In this document: one piece after another, positions 34,760 to 50,279 of the stretch | Layout: each line of letters starts with the position of its first letter | How positions within the stretch are numbered: position 1 is the stretch's first letter | Assembly: GCA_026168455.1 (NCBI GenBank) | Contig: CM047426.1 | Location: forward strand, 85,835,986-85,899,985 | Direction of reading: 5' to 3' | DNA from: Theocolax elegans | Lineage: Eukaryota; Arthropoda; Insecta; Hymenoptera; Cerocephalidae | DNA: 64,000 bases | The notes under the pieces: generated by a model | Seen by the model: the letters and a program-made list of their open reading frames with translations, nothing else | Databases searched by the model: none | What the model was told of the DNA's origin: nothing | Made by a program: the position numbers and the translations under genes

Positions 34760-36867
34760 CTAATCTGTGACAGATGTTGTTTCAACAGACTCCTCAGTAT
34801 TCATAGGCGTTTCTTGAGCATCAACAGGCACCTCCAGAATTCTTGGTCCATAAAGCAAAACATATGCACAGTGCCAATCTCCACCTCCACTTAATTTAAG
34901 CACATCTTCACTTGTTACTACGCTTATATTTTCGTCATCACATTTCAGCCATGTATCGCCACGCTGACGTACCCAGGCAAGATAGTGACCACTACTACTT
35001 GTACGCCCTTGATGTGTTAGCACTGCCTGCAGTGTATAGTATCCACTATTATTTGAGCCAAGATCTGAAAAATGAAATAATTTTTAAATATTTTTTATAT
35101 TAGTACATTTATACAACATACTAAAATTATTTTATGCGTTAAACAAAAAAATTTGTTGAGAATAAAAACTTCATTTTTGAAAAATAAACCTATACAAAAA
35201 TAAATTGATGAGTAATCATCAGTTTTCATTTAAAAGTTTAGGTCAATGATATAGCAATTACAAAGAATTTTACCATCTGGGAAACAGAACGGTTCTCGTT
35301 TTGTTTCTTTTTTCTCAGTCTCCTTTTTCTCTGTTTTTCCTTTCGCTTCGCGAGCTTCCAATAGTTGAGCATCTTCATATTTTTGAAATTTTTCACGCAT
35401 TGGCGTTAATTTAGTCTGTAACTCTCTAGTACATAAATCAAATGCATCAAAATTTAATGTGAATTTTACATCTTTTAAAATTTTTGCATTCACTGCTTCT
35501 TTCTCTTTAAAATAGAATCGAACAAACTGAATAGTTAAATATGCTGGAAGTCTGCTAATTTTTGACTGAAATTATTATATAATGTTACATGTTTATTTTT
35601 AAATTTTCTTAATTTTTTATCAATTATATTTACCGTTTTTGTATAAACAGCATCCCTCCCAAGCGTTGGAGACATTTTAGTGATTTGATCTTCCATTTTA
35701 CTTTTAAGGCCTGAAAACATATATTTCAGTTCTTTATGAATAAAACAACTTAATTGTAGAAATTCTTCTTTTCCAGTAGTTGGTGGTTCATCTTCTGATT
35801 CTGTACACTTTAATACTGTGTCAAAAGTGCCACCAAAATATTGTTCAATTAAAGATCTAGGTTTATAACTAGCAGTTTCCAAAGAGCACTCAGGATTTTC
35901 CTGAAAATAAATTTTCAATAATATAAAAATGTAAAAGGATTTAAATAATAAAAATTCATAAAAGTTAATTAACTATTTTATTACCTTTGGAGGTAATTTT
36001 TGTTGTAACATTCTAATTATTTCTGTCCAACATTCATTAGCATCTTGTTGTTGGAAGCCCCCCATTTTAGACTTTTCTGCAAATCTTGGAAAAGCAAAAT
36101 GCATCATTTGGACTAAAACTACAGGAGGCAAAGATACACCCTTATCCATGCCTTCATATAAATCTCGTAAAGAAGCTGTTATATTTTCAGAATCAACTTG
36201 CACTCCACCACCAGGAGTAGCAAGACCACCAGTATATTTTTTAAGTGCTTCTCTCAATTCAGGTACTGTTTTTAAACACTGAACCGTTGCATTTAAATAA
36301 CATGTATTGCCAAGATTGGTTAAACCTGCTGGTAAATCTAATGCGCTTGAAAGTTCAAATTCATTCATATCTTCTAAAAATACTGGTTTTTCAGCAGGTT
36401 CATTCGGTACATCTTCTTCTTTAGATCCCATCAATAATATTGTTATACCCTAAACAAATAAGATCACAAAAACTATTCTTTAGAACCATAATTTACAAAA
36501 ATTAAAAGTGAGAATGTACCTTAATAAAAATAAAAAAAGGTTAAAAATTATATAAAATTGTGTAAAACACTTACATCTCTTAATTTAATATTTCCCCAAT
36601 CATTATCTTTTAAAGTCATTCCTTTTAGCATGACTTTTTGTCTTTCTGGTTGTACACCAGTCAATGCAAAAAGCTGAGCTTTGAATAACATTGGTTCTTC
36701 GTCTGTGTTTACTTCTACATTCGGAAAAAGTTCTTTTCCCCATTTTACCTTAACTATAATAAAACAAATACAAATATTAAATACAAAAAATGAAAATACA
36801 TTGTTTTGAGGTTATAAAACTATGAATAACAATATTAAAGAATATACTCACTTGCGTATTGTGGCAT
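34760..36867 (-). CDS. Usp14: Ubiquitin carboxyl-terminal hydrolase 14 (USP14), 507 aa
   Basis: Six exons on the minus strand (36867-36852, 36753-36575, 36449-35985, 35900-35634, 35565-35274, 35064-34760) join in phase to 508 codons including TAG; vertebrate USP14 has about 494 residues. Residues 1-75 form the ubiquitin-like domain (MPQYAIKVKWGKELFPNVEV) that docks on the proteasome. The USP catalytic domain follows: the cysteine box GLTNLGNTCYLNATVQCL places the nucleophile at about Cys115, and the histidine box TSSSGHYLAWV places the catalytic His at about 433, then GGGDWHCAYVLLYGPR. A lysine/glutamate-rich insert (KGKTEKKETEKKETKREP) lies before the histidine box. The enzyme trims ubiquitin chains on substrates at the 19S proteasome. 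Its 5' end faces the torsin gene. Confidence 0.96.
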
Positions 36868-36993
36868 TGTTAAAAAATATTCGAACTTTCACTAATTTAA
36901 TCAACGAAAAACTTTAAAAAATTTACGAACTCGTTATTATTAAACAATTCAAACACAAATAATGTGCACAGTCAGAACTCTCTGAATATATGT

Positions 36994-37028
<35 letters not shown>

Positions 37029-37823
37029 AATATGATGCGAGCGACTCAAATTTGCCAAGTCGATTCTACGCTCGGTCGTATATACTACTTACGCCTCAAA
37101 CATAAAGTCTTATTTTCCATGTACAACATTCTCGAAAGTCGAATAGACTACAATGCTGATTCGTCGATTGTTTTCTTTGAACCAATCAACATTGTAATTT
37201 ACAAATCACGTATATTCCAAAATGTAAGAATTTGTCATTTTATTTCGGAACATTCCAAAAGAAAATAGTCTACTAAGAAAACTAATTGTAAGAATATTTT
37301 GGATCGTTCCGAAATGTTTTTCGATTTAGAATATGATTAAATAGACTTGCGCTCTCCTCGCTTTGCTAACTTGTAGACTGCAATGCTGATTGGCCAATTT
37401 AAAAAGATAAGCCAATCAGCTTCGCAGTCCGCAAGTAGATACTGTAAAGTGTAAACAGACGACGCAAACCAGCTGGGTGCTTATTATGTACAATTTCCCT
37501 GAGAAGATTCATTACATGGTAAACTGTAACACAATTTTATCGAATTGAGACGATAATAAATTTAATGATATTTAAGAAATGATCACAATTAATTCATGAT
37601 ACTTTAAATATCATCCCACACCGATTAGATATAGCTGTAAATATAGTTAAATGTAGATTTTCTCCATCACATTTGTGTCAATGAATTAGCAAGTTATGTA
37701 CGTAAACGTTTTGCAGAAGAATCTTAAATAATGTATGCTAAAAATATATTGTTTTATTTATTAAAAAAATTATCTTTTTTTTAGAGTAATCTTTAGAGAA
37801 CCTAACCACTTTGGTGTCTAAAC
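36868..37823. promoter_or_regulatory. Divergent USP14/torsin intergenic region with CCAAT boxes
   Basis: This 956-bp region must hold both 5' ends. It contains NF-Y-type CCAAT motifs: CCAATCA at 37182-37188, its reverse TGATTGG at 37387-37393 immediately abutting CCAAT at 37394-37398, and CCAATCA at 37412-37418. The last two sit in an imperfect inverted repeat (gactgcaatgctgattggc and its near-complement ending near 37,430). A (TA)n microsatellite is at about 36,990-37,028. No TATA box is obvious. The regulatory role is inferred from position and motif. Confidence 0.55.
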
Positions 37824-38990
37824 ATGAAAACCAATGTTTTATTTATTTTAATTGTTGTAGTGGTACACTTTATACAATTAAGATTATGTCTTGTTTTTGA
37901 AAGCCTTGGAATAGGTTTAGCAGCGAGTGCAATATATATAGGTTATTGCAAATTTCAAGAATGTTGTACTGATGAATATTTACCTCGTGATACACTTCGT
38001 AAGTTTATAATACAAATAAATTATTGGATATAATAAAACAGACTACATTTATATTTATGATTTTTCATTTCCAGGTCTAAAAAATGACTTAAATACTAAG
38101 TTGTATGGGCAACATATTGCAAAGGATATAATTTACAGTGCTATTTTTATTCATGTACATCATAATAGTCCAAGAAAACCGTTAGTTTTAAGTTTTCATG
38201 GTTTACCTGGAAGTGGAAAGAACTATGTAGTAACTATGATAGCTAATGCATTATTTAAAAATGGAGAAAAAAGTAGCTATTACCATTTTTTTAATGGCAG
38301 AAGTGATTTTCCATCTGATAATGAAGTTGATCTTTATAAGGTATAGTGACTTATTTATATATTTATAATATTTTTAAATTATTATTGAAACTAAATAAAA
38401 ATATTTTATTTATCTATATATACATATGGCAGATTACTCTTAAAAATAAAGTTGAGAAAGCACTAAGTAAATGTGATAGATCTGTATTTGTCTTTGATGA
38501 AGTTGATAAAATGCCATCAGGAGTTTTAGATGTGTTAGTACCTTTCCTAGATTATTCAAGTTGGAATAATAAAGGCAAATCTATATTTATATTTTTATCA
38601 AATACTGGAAGTACCTTAATAGTAAAGCGTATGCTAGAACTATGGCAAAGTGGCAAAAGTCGGGATGACCTTATCCTTCAAGACTTTGAAACACTTATTC
38701 AAATAGGAGCTTTTAACGAAAAAGGAGGCCTACAAAAAAGTGGTACTATAGAATCAAAATTAATTGATCACCATGTGCCTTTTCTTCCAATGGAACAAAA
38801 ACAAGTTATTCAATGCATAAAAGATGTGTTTAAGTTTTGGAATTATAATAACCCTTCAAAAAGCATGATTGATGAAGTTTTGTCTCATGTGACATATGGA
38901 CCACCACCACATAATTTGTACTCAAATGCTGGCTGTAAAAAGCTAGACCATAAAGTGTCTTCTATTATATATAAGCATAAATTTGAATAA
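37824..38990 (+). CDS. Torsin: Torsin-family AAA+ ATPase, 332 aa
   Basis: Three exons (37824-37998, 38075-38340, 38433-38990) join in phase. Residues 1-20 are a hydrophobic signal peptide (MKTNVLFILIVVVVHFIQLR), directing the protein to the ER/nuclear-envelope lumen. The torsin-type Walker A is GLPGSGKN (residues 101-108, with the Asn after GK that is diagnostic of torsins) and Walker B is VFVFDEVDKM (165-174). The C-terminal GCK motif (SNAGCKKL), a redox-sensitive cysteine in the family, is present. The length matches TorsinA (332 aa in human). Torsins need LAP1/LULL1-type cofactors for ATP hydrolysis and act in nuclear envelope and ER homeostasis. An AATAAA overlaps the stop codon (38,987). 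No second torsin is in the window. Confidence 0.95.
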
Positions 38991-41900
38991 AATAATTGTA
39001 ATTAAAAATGAACTCTATACTAATAATGTCTAATTTAAACTTTTTCATAATTTTTTCATTTTTGTATATATTTAAAATACTGAATTATTGATTTATATAC
39101 TGTATAAAATATGGTATTAAAAATAGATATAAAAAAAAAAGTTGTTTTTATTGTTTTTATTTTTAAAATTAATATTTTAAAAGAAGGAATTTTAACGCTA
39201 TAATAGTAAATAAAATGTTACTAACAAAAGTTTATGTAATATATTTTTTAATTTAAAAAATGGTACTAAATACCTCAACACATTATAGAATTACACTAAA
39301 CATTTTAATAGTAGTTATTGTTTTATGTATAAATATATTTATTTTCAACCCCATGGAACAGAAAGTAAAATAAATCACCAAACTATATGAACATTAGAAT
39401 TAATAAATGAGGTTTTGTTACATTTTTATACAAATTAAACGTTTTAAATCAAATACTTAAAGATATTTTTAAATTAAAAATAAGTAGTATGCGTTAAAAA
39501 ATAAATAATATAAAATATTTATAGGATAGGGATATAAAATAAGTACAAATTGTCAAAACTCTTTGTTTAATATTTAATAGTTTTATTCACTCTAATCTAT
39601 TGAAAAGTATTATTTTATCATAAATTATGTGGCAGTTGTTTAATTGTAACAGATAAAATTTTATCGTCTAACTTCTCTTGTAATGATCAAATGCACAATG
39701 TATATAAATAAATACTTTAAAGTGACGATTGAACAGGTTCATCAGAAAATAATTTTGTAGGCTTGCATTTAAGTGATTTTTTCAAATGAGTATAGTATTA
39801 AAAATGCAGAATGAAAATCATACCATAAATTATAAATACATATAATAAATATGTGCTTACTAAATACTTATTCTTTAATCTGATACTTTGACTCTCTGAT
39901 TTTTATACTTGATTTTGTTTATTCTTGTAATCTTTAAACCGATAACGTAAATTTATATCTATTGTCCAAACGACCTATAAATTAGGACCAGCCTAAGCGC
40001 GACTTTCACCTTTGCTGACTAGGACATCACACTGTTTTTTTATTTTTTTATATACTGCGTGTACACTCGATCGCTATTGCATTGAACGCTCTACATTTTT
40101 TTATCGACGACTATAACAATATCAATCGCTTTCTTTCGCCCTCTTTCGCGACGATTGTCCCTCGACTTTCGTGGCAGTCTTGAGTCTTACCCTTGATGGA
40201 AATTTATGAAATTTGTATTGTAAGCCGTAAGAAATGATTTTTTTCAATAAGTTAGCAGATACTTTTTTCTAATTTTTTATAAAAGTTTCTCACAAAATTA
40301 AAAAAAAAAATTTGACGAAAAAATTAATATGTAAATAAGCAAGCACGTTATTTTTTTGTAGAATTAAAATTTAAAAAATTACCAAACATTTAATTATCAC
40401 TGACTCCTACGCCATGTCGATCGAAGGGCGCGCGTCGCTTTTTTATTCATATTTACTTATGTTTTTCTTATTTTCATTTAATAATTTATATATAATCTCA
40501 CTTATATGATAAATGCGAATTTTTGTGCACTTTGCTTCTTTACATTTCGTTATTTTTTTTTTAATTTTTATTTATATTTAACATGTAATTTTTTCGGCTC
40601 TGTTGCACAGAAAAGAAGTGAAAAAACTAATATCTTCTTCTTTTGTAACATTGTGCGAAATTTAATGAAGGGAAGCAGCATCTTTCAGCTTTATTCATGC
40701 GCTCATTTTAAAATTCTTCAGTCTCCATTTTACTTAAAAGTAGCATATGTACTATGTTTTGTAAGTACACAAACTAAATTCATTGGACTGATTCTAAAGT
40801 AAATATACTTTACTCAATAAATTTATGGCAAAAAATTTTCTCATATAAATTTAACCTTTTAAAAATAACAAAATCTTGATAATTTTAATAATATCATGAC
40901 TTCTTTTAGTAATAATTAATAGCACAAACAATTAGTATTACTTTTGATAATCTCTTTTGAAAAAAGATATTGTTATTTACAATAAAGGTTAGTTTTTGAT
41001 GAAAATAATTTTTTTGCTACAATTTATTACGTAGTATAATATAATAATAAATAAATTTTATAACAGATTTTTATAAACACAAAACAAAACATTTGATATA
41101 ACTAGATAACAAAATTTGCTACAATATAAGTTTTTAATTACAATAATAAAACTCATTTAATGCGTGTAAATTATATATTCAGTACCTAAAATATAAATAT
41201 ATTTTCTAACAATGTTACTTTATATTACAGAGCACTAAATATTCTGCAGAATATGAAGCAGTTAAAAGATACGGCTTTCCAGTGATTTCATCATTTGATA
41301 ATGTCATTCATTAATTAGACAAAGATTGCTTTACTTTAACTTTTTTACTTGTTATACGTTTTTAATAGTAATTATATCATAAATAATCACAATAAGTTAT
41401 TAAATATCCTAAGTAAATTAATGAGTTAGCTCACGTAGATGATAAATTTACTTTGTGAATGAACATTATCATATGATAAAAATTATTGCGCTGTAACGTC
41501 TAATTTTTTTTCAAAGCAACGCATACGGTTACTTGAAACAACGACCTACACTGATTTAAATAATATATTAATTTACAAAAAATCTTTGCGGGGTGCTATG
41601 ATAACGAAAAATAATATACTATGCAAAAAAATTACTGTAATAAATTATATTTTTATCAAAATTTAGCCTTTTAAAAAAAATTGTTTTAATAGTTTTTATT
41701 ATGTCATTTTTTTTCAAAAAAGAACTAAATTCATGAGTCAATCAAAAGGATAAATTCTGATGAAAATAATTTCATACAATAATTATGCTGCCTAGTGCAC
41801 ATTATAAAATATTTCATGTATTTAATTTGTATATATTTTATTTATATCAAGAGAGGAGGTACTGATTTTTTAAAATTAATTAACCGTTTATAAATTACTT

Positions 41901-42360
41901 TAAATTATAAATAAATAAAATTAATTTAAATCTTCATAATCATCAGATTAAAATATTTATAAAAATATCTTAAAACATTTTTTAATACTCTTGTAGCCTT
42001 AAGATCATGAATGAACTTAACAATATTAAACTCTGCAATTATATCGGTTCTGAATTGTAAATTTGGCACCATGTTTTTTTTTGTTTTCAACTGATACTAA
42101 TTCAATTTATTAGATCGCATGTTCACAGACAATCTACAATATTAAATATTGCATTGATAAAGTTCATCATAACACATAATTGGTGATTTTAAAAATAGAT
42201 AAATTTTTTCCTTCAGCGACTTTTAGCGACTTTTAAAATCACTAATTATATACGTTGGACAAATGTATTTACCACGTCAGTATAGTATTCATAAAACCCG
42301 TAGGTGTAAACTTCAGTACCTCCGCCCCGCAAAGCAAAGCAAAGAGAGCTGTGCACTTTT
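38991..42360. other. AT-rich intergenic sequence; exon-like piece at 41232-41314
   Basis: No recognisable gene. A less AT-rich stretch at about 39,960-40,200 could be a regulatory region. At 41,231 a good acceptor (tttatattacag) precedes an open stretch ending in TAA that reads KYSAEYEAVKRYGFPVISSF. I do not recognise it and no partner exon was found. The segment nearest 42,365 should contain the 3' UTR of the G-beta-5 gene. Confidence 0.4.
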
Positions 42361-42364
42361 GGAT

Positions 42365-44356
42365 CTAAGCCCAAACGCGCAGCGTTGTATCCCAACTGCC
42401 CGTAGACAAAGCTGTGCCGTCCGGCGAGACGCGTAAGCATGAGACTCGATTCTCATGACCGTAGAGCAACGCAACTCGCTGGCACTTTAGGGTATCCCAT
42501 ACGTTGACTGTGTAGTCGTTGTACCCGGCAAACAGAAGTCGACCGCTTACGGACATATCGACTGCATTTGCCCCAAAAATTATACTCTCTTTGGTGTAGA
42601 TGCCGACCTCCTTGTCGGCACGAAGGTCAAAAAGTCGGCAAGTTGCATCGTCTGAGCCAGTGGCCACTGCGTCACCACTTGGATGGAATCGAACCTTTTT
42701 GAATGATTATTAAGTTTGTTATTACCATTGCCCAGATTATTAAAAAATACATGCAGATCTTTACTTATTACATCAATCTTAATACATTTAAAATAGAATT
42801 GTAGTACTTCAGCATTTATCAATAAATAATTTAATCAAAATTTTTTAGTACAAATGTTAACTTAATGTGGCAATACTTTCTTCTGACTGTTAAATTTGTA
42901 GCAATGGTCTAATTTAATTTTTATATAAAATAGGAAAATCAGTTTTATCTTTAATTTTATTTTTTACTATTAAGTAAAATATGTTTAATAGTTGTTTTCG
43001 TTACAAGGGCATAAAATTTAAAGGCGACTTTTAGCCCGCCAATAACATTGAGCTTCATTCACATTCAATCTGTAACATTATTCAAGAATGTAAAAGCGTA
43101 AGCCCGATTGATGAATAAAATTTTCTTTTACATATTTTGAATAATCAATCAAAACATACCATTTTTATAAATACCATTTCATGAAATTAACAATTTACTA
43201 CCTACCGAATTGACATCGGACTCGTGACCCTCAAAGCTCTGAACACACTGACCACTTCTCATATCCCATATAAATACTAATTTGTCACAACTGCCTGAGA
43301 CGAAAGTGTTACCCGTTTCACTGGGTGCGAGATCAATGGACATGACACTATCAGAGTGCCCGTGAAAGTTTTGTAAGAGCTGGCCGCTCTCAACGTCCCA
43401 TAACGCGCAAGTGCTATCGCCGCTACCCGTTAACACTTGCTGATCGCTATTAGGAAACGCGCAACAGGACGTGTACGATGTATGTGTACCCACAGTCTTC
43501 TTTCTTGTCGACACGTCGTCTTCTAAACTCAGTGGGTAAACTGTCACCTTGTTATCGAGGCCTCTGTTTAATAAGTAAATAATTTACTTGTTTATTTATT
43601 TATAACATACAAGCTTATTATAATTTGTTATGTAACAATATTTGTACCATAAATGACTTTCTTCAAAATAGTATAATAGAATATTTGTGCAATGAAAGTA
43701 AGTTTATTTGGTCACTCTTATGCAAAAGACTAAATTTTATTACTAATATTTTGTTGCAATAATTTTATCGCATAGTATGCTATTTGCTAATGGAATAATT
43801 AAATTTAAGTACAAGATAGATACATACCCACATGCAACAAGCTGTCCACTTGGTGCATATGCACAGGCAATGACCCATGTTGTAGGCATCGTGACAGCAT
43901 GTTCTTTATTTGTTGTAAAGGCATCCCATATTATCATTTTACCATCCTGAAAATCAACACCAAGAGTAAAAGGTAAAAATATTTAAACATCGGAAAAACT
44001 ACATATTGTAAGAAATTTACCTGTGAAGAAGATACAATATGTCTTTTGTCTGGTGACCAGTCTGAACATAATACCTTTGCTTGATGTCCCTTTAAAACTC
44101 GACGAGGTTTTATATTTATACAACTAATTGGTTCAAGTCTTTCAGAAACAACAGCAACTACAGACCAAATAGAAATACAAGAATTAAAGCAAACCATTAA
44201 TTTTTTAAAAAGATAGTAAATTTATGTATTTCTAACAAAATTGAACTTACGTGAAATATCACTTAGTTTTTGTCTTTCTTCTTCAAGACGAACCTTAAGA
44301 GCTTCAGCCTCCTTGGAGAGTTTTTCAAATTGCTCTGCTTCGGTAGCGGCATCCAT
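42365..44356 (-). CDS. Gbeta5: Guanine nucleotide-binding protein subunit beta-5, 349 aa
   Basis: Five coding exons on the minus strand (44356-44251, 44157-44021, 43946-43828, 43563-43206, 42694-42365) give 350 codons including TAG; mammalian G-beta-5 short form has 353. An N-terminal coiled-coil segment ([20 protein letters not shown]) is followed by seven WD repeats. Characteristic stretches are [66 protein letters not shown] and the final [27 protein letters not shown] separates beta-5 from the beta-1 to beta-4 class. The protein pairs with the GGL domain of R7-type RGS proteins and accelerates G-protein signal termination in neurons. The last intron (42,695-43,205) carries a dispersed repeat. 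Confidence 0.96.
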
Positions 44357-45110
44357 TGTAATGGCAAAACTTATCTATGATACTAACCAGTTAAGTACTT
44401 TAAATTGATTAAGCAACAACCATTTTGAGTGTCATTTAAGGATTGCACTCTGTAATCCTAAAACCAAAATTAATAAATTATAAATTTAATACATCAATTA
44501 ATAATTGTAAAATTTATCTTATATTAATAAAAACATAATATAAAATATAAAACCCCTTTTATCAATCCTTTTCTTATAAACTAAATCAAATGATGTGATT
44601 TAAATAGTAACTTCATTACCAAACATTGTACATAATTTATGCATAATTAGCATAATTAATAAAAGGTTAAATTAAATTAATGAGCAATAATAAATATAAA
44701 AGAACTCTTGGACTAACATAATTCTCTTAATAAATCTGAATGTATCACTCATAATAAATCATTTAAATCTTATTCAACCCCAAAAATTCACCTCATCCAA
44801 TGATAACAAAGTTACTCAGAAAATCGTATGAGTCAATCCTTGTGGAGATCATATAAACGAGAATATTGTAGATTACCAATGGGAGAAATAAAATGAAAAA
44901 GAGAAATCGTAAAATAAAAACGTACCGTTAACACGCCATCCTCTATCGTGAGACATCGACATCCTCGATCCATCCCTTGAAACCTCCGAAGGGGCAATCA
45001 ATAAACGTCAACAACAACAAACTTTGGTCGCCGGCGTAACGCGTCTTGAAGTAGACACGAGCCTGGCATCCTAATCGTTTTATTAGCGCCTAGGTGCTGG
45101 TGATGGAGGC
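44357..45110 (-). other. Probable 5' UTR exons of the G-beta-5 gene
   Basis: On the minus strand the 5' UTR can be followed from the ATG (44356) to 44457, where a strong acceptor (ttttggttttag) occurs. A matching donor (AACG|gtacgttt) lies at 44926, with a GC-richer segment behind it up to about 45,110. This suggests a non-coding first exon at about 44,926-45,110 and a 468-bp intron. Transcript ends are not visible. Confidence 0.5.
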
Positions 45111-46600
45111 ATCGTGGCCACAGACCGTAGCAACCTACTCGCGTCTTAAATAAGCGTGGAGATTAGACTTCTCGTAGCACCATGGTACCTGCCATCTTGG
45201 TGGGTATCTGGCAGACGACGCGCGTTTTCGGGGAATCTGTGTCATGTGTTGGAGTTTGATCGTCATTATACTCAAATGACCGTTCCTTACGGTCATTAGC
45301 CACTTTTGTGCAAAAACGTACGCAATTGTGAATTTTACAAATAAACATACATTTCGAATGCAAACTATGTTTATTTTTATGCATAGGTAATGGCAACACT
45401 GATTTACTTCTTCAAAAACAATATCAAATAAAATTGGATACATAATTTGGAATCAAATGCTATCGGTTAAAATAAATTAAAATTAAACTAACATTATAAT
45501 TCAACATTTCTTTACTTCTGATTAATACTTCCGAATTTCAATAAAAAGAATAATTAAAAATAATTTAAAAATTAATTAACAGTAAGCAGTATGCAGGTAT
45601 ATGCTTTTAATAAATTCTGAAACCTTATTATATCCTTAGTCGTTGGTTTAAGTATTTTACATTGTTCGATGCGTATATTAAAATATTGTTTATCTAAATG
45701 TTTAGTAAAAAAAGTTAATAAAGTTCCAAAAAAATTCATCACATATCTAAGTAGGAAAAGATATGGACCATAGCTAGACGAATGTATGCAAATAATTAAG
45801 GTCATCAGGTGGTTGTCTGGTGACCGTCACTGTTTCGTAAAACTCGAAGCAGACGACATTTAACGACCCGCCCAAAAACAGAGCACGACATTTCGCGCAG
45901 ATCGAATTTCCTTCGTTATGCGCTTTCTGGTAACCTACAAAAGCAATAGTTATATATCTAAATTGAATTGAATTATATCTAAGTTATATATCTAAATTGA
46001 ATTATTATAATTCGTTATTAATACTTTCACGTTTTCGTAACAATGACAACTTTGACAGGTTAATATTATTAATTAGATAATATTATATATTTTTCAGTTG
46101 TTAAGTTCTTAAATAATTATTAGTTTTGAATAATAAAAGTTAAATTTTATAAATACATTATACGAATAAAAAAAATGTAATAACCAATTTACATTAAGAC
46201 ATATATCTTGTCTGGAGCTATACGTTCGAATTTCCCGGTGAAGAAATGAAATCACCACGTAAGTCAAATGAAACTTGTAACCTAACCTCTTAAAATCTTG
46301 AATTAATCTCTTCAAAAGTTAATGTTTGTCTAAAATAACAATTGTATACTTAATAAAAAACGATTATTTTGAATAAAACCTGTCATACCAGCTGAAAATT
46401 GGGAAACCGGAAATTTCTATAACAATCGATGGAATTGTGATCTACACAAGAAACATTTCCTGTCGTGCGCAGCAATGCCGACGCAGTCGACCTAAATTAA
46501 CGAGTGGAACAGAGATAAAACGAATTTCAAAGTGAGACAATAATAAGTGTTGGTCCAGTGGTGGGGTGATACGAGCCATTGGCGCAGATAGACCGACCCT
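45111..46600. other. Intergenic region between divergent G-beta-5 and ATP synthase alpha
   Basis: Two overlapping minus-strand open frames at 45,135-45,443 cover a GC-richer stretch, but neither has a recognisable product and they disagree in frame. The rest is AT-rich. The region before 46,676 should hold the ATP synthase alpha promoter and 5' UTR. Confidence 0.4.
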
Positions 46601-46675
46601 TCGTTCTTCTGCTCCTCAAGCGCTCGTCATCCTCCGACGTCGTGCATAACTCGGCATAAGTGAAAAAAAACGGCC

Positions 46676-49733
<3,058 letters not shown>

Positions 49734-50279
49734 ATGTCGAGCATTTTAATAACTATTTAAAATCTCGATAATTAGTTGTAACAGCTACTGCGCCAGCACT
49801 GAATCTTGTGTATGCGTTGTATGTTTCAAAGCTAAACTATGATTGTGCATCGCGTGCATATGCTGTAACGTCATCTACAAGAACAACAGGAAAGCAGAGA
49901 GATTGAAAAATCAATTCCACATTCGAACGATAAACTCGATAGTCATACATATGTTAAAGCATTACACGTTGGTTCTTTAATAAACAAAAAGTACCTTCTT
50001 TCGTAATAAATCGCCATTTGAATGTACACACCTATCATTGGCATCATCTTATTTTGATTATTGCAGAAATAACAAATAATGAAGCAATTGTCAAAAATAA
50101 GATAATATAATAAACACAAAACTTCAATAAACGTTAAATTTTTATCATATTAAAATTATATATCCTTTATTAATTTCTGTATAAACGCATTATGTTATTA
50201 TAGGTATAAAAGTAGAATATTCATTGATTTAAATTTTTTAATAAAATAATACAACATTATATACAATTTCTTTAAATGT
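49734..50279. other. Convergent 3' region of ATP synthase alpha and EF-Tu
   Basis: Contains the 3' UTR of ATP synthase alpha with AATAAA at 49979-49984. On the other strand a candidate AATAAA for EF-Tu lies at 50171-50166, about 110 nt beyond its stop. The two transcripts therefore probably end about 200 bp apart. Confidence 0.55.

Noticed and set aside
37200..37320. Heat-shock element in the torsin/USP14 promoter (ggaacattcc)
   Set aside because: Only one inverted nGAAnnTTCn unit is present; functional elements normally need three or more, so it was not called.
45135..45443. A gene upstream of G-beta-5 (102-aa and 78-aa overlapping frames)
   Set aside because: Two different frames are open over the same stretch, neither has a known domain, and no splice partners were found.
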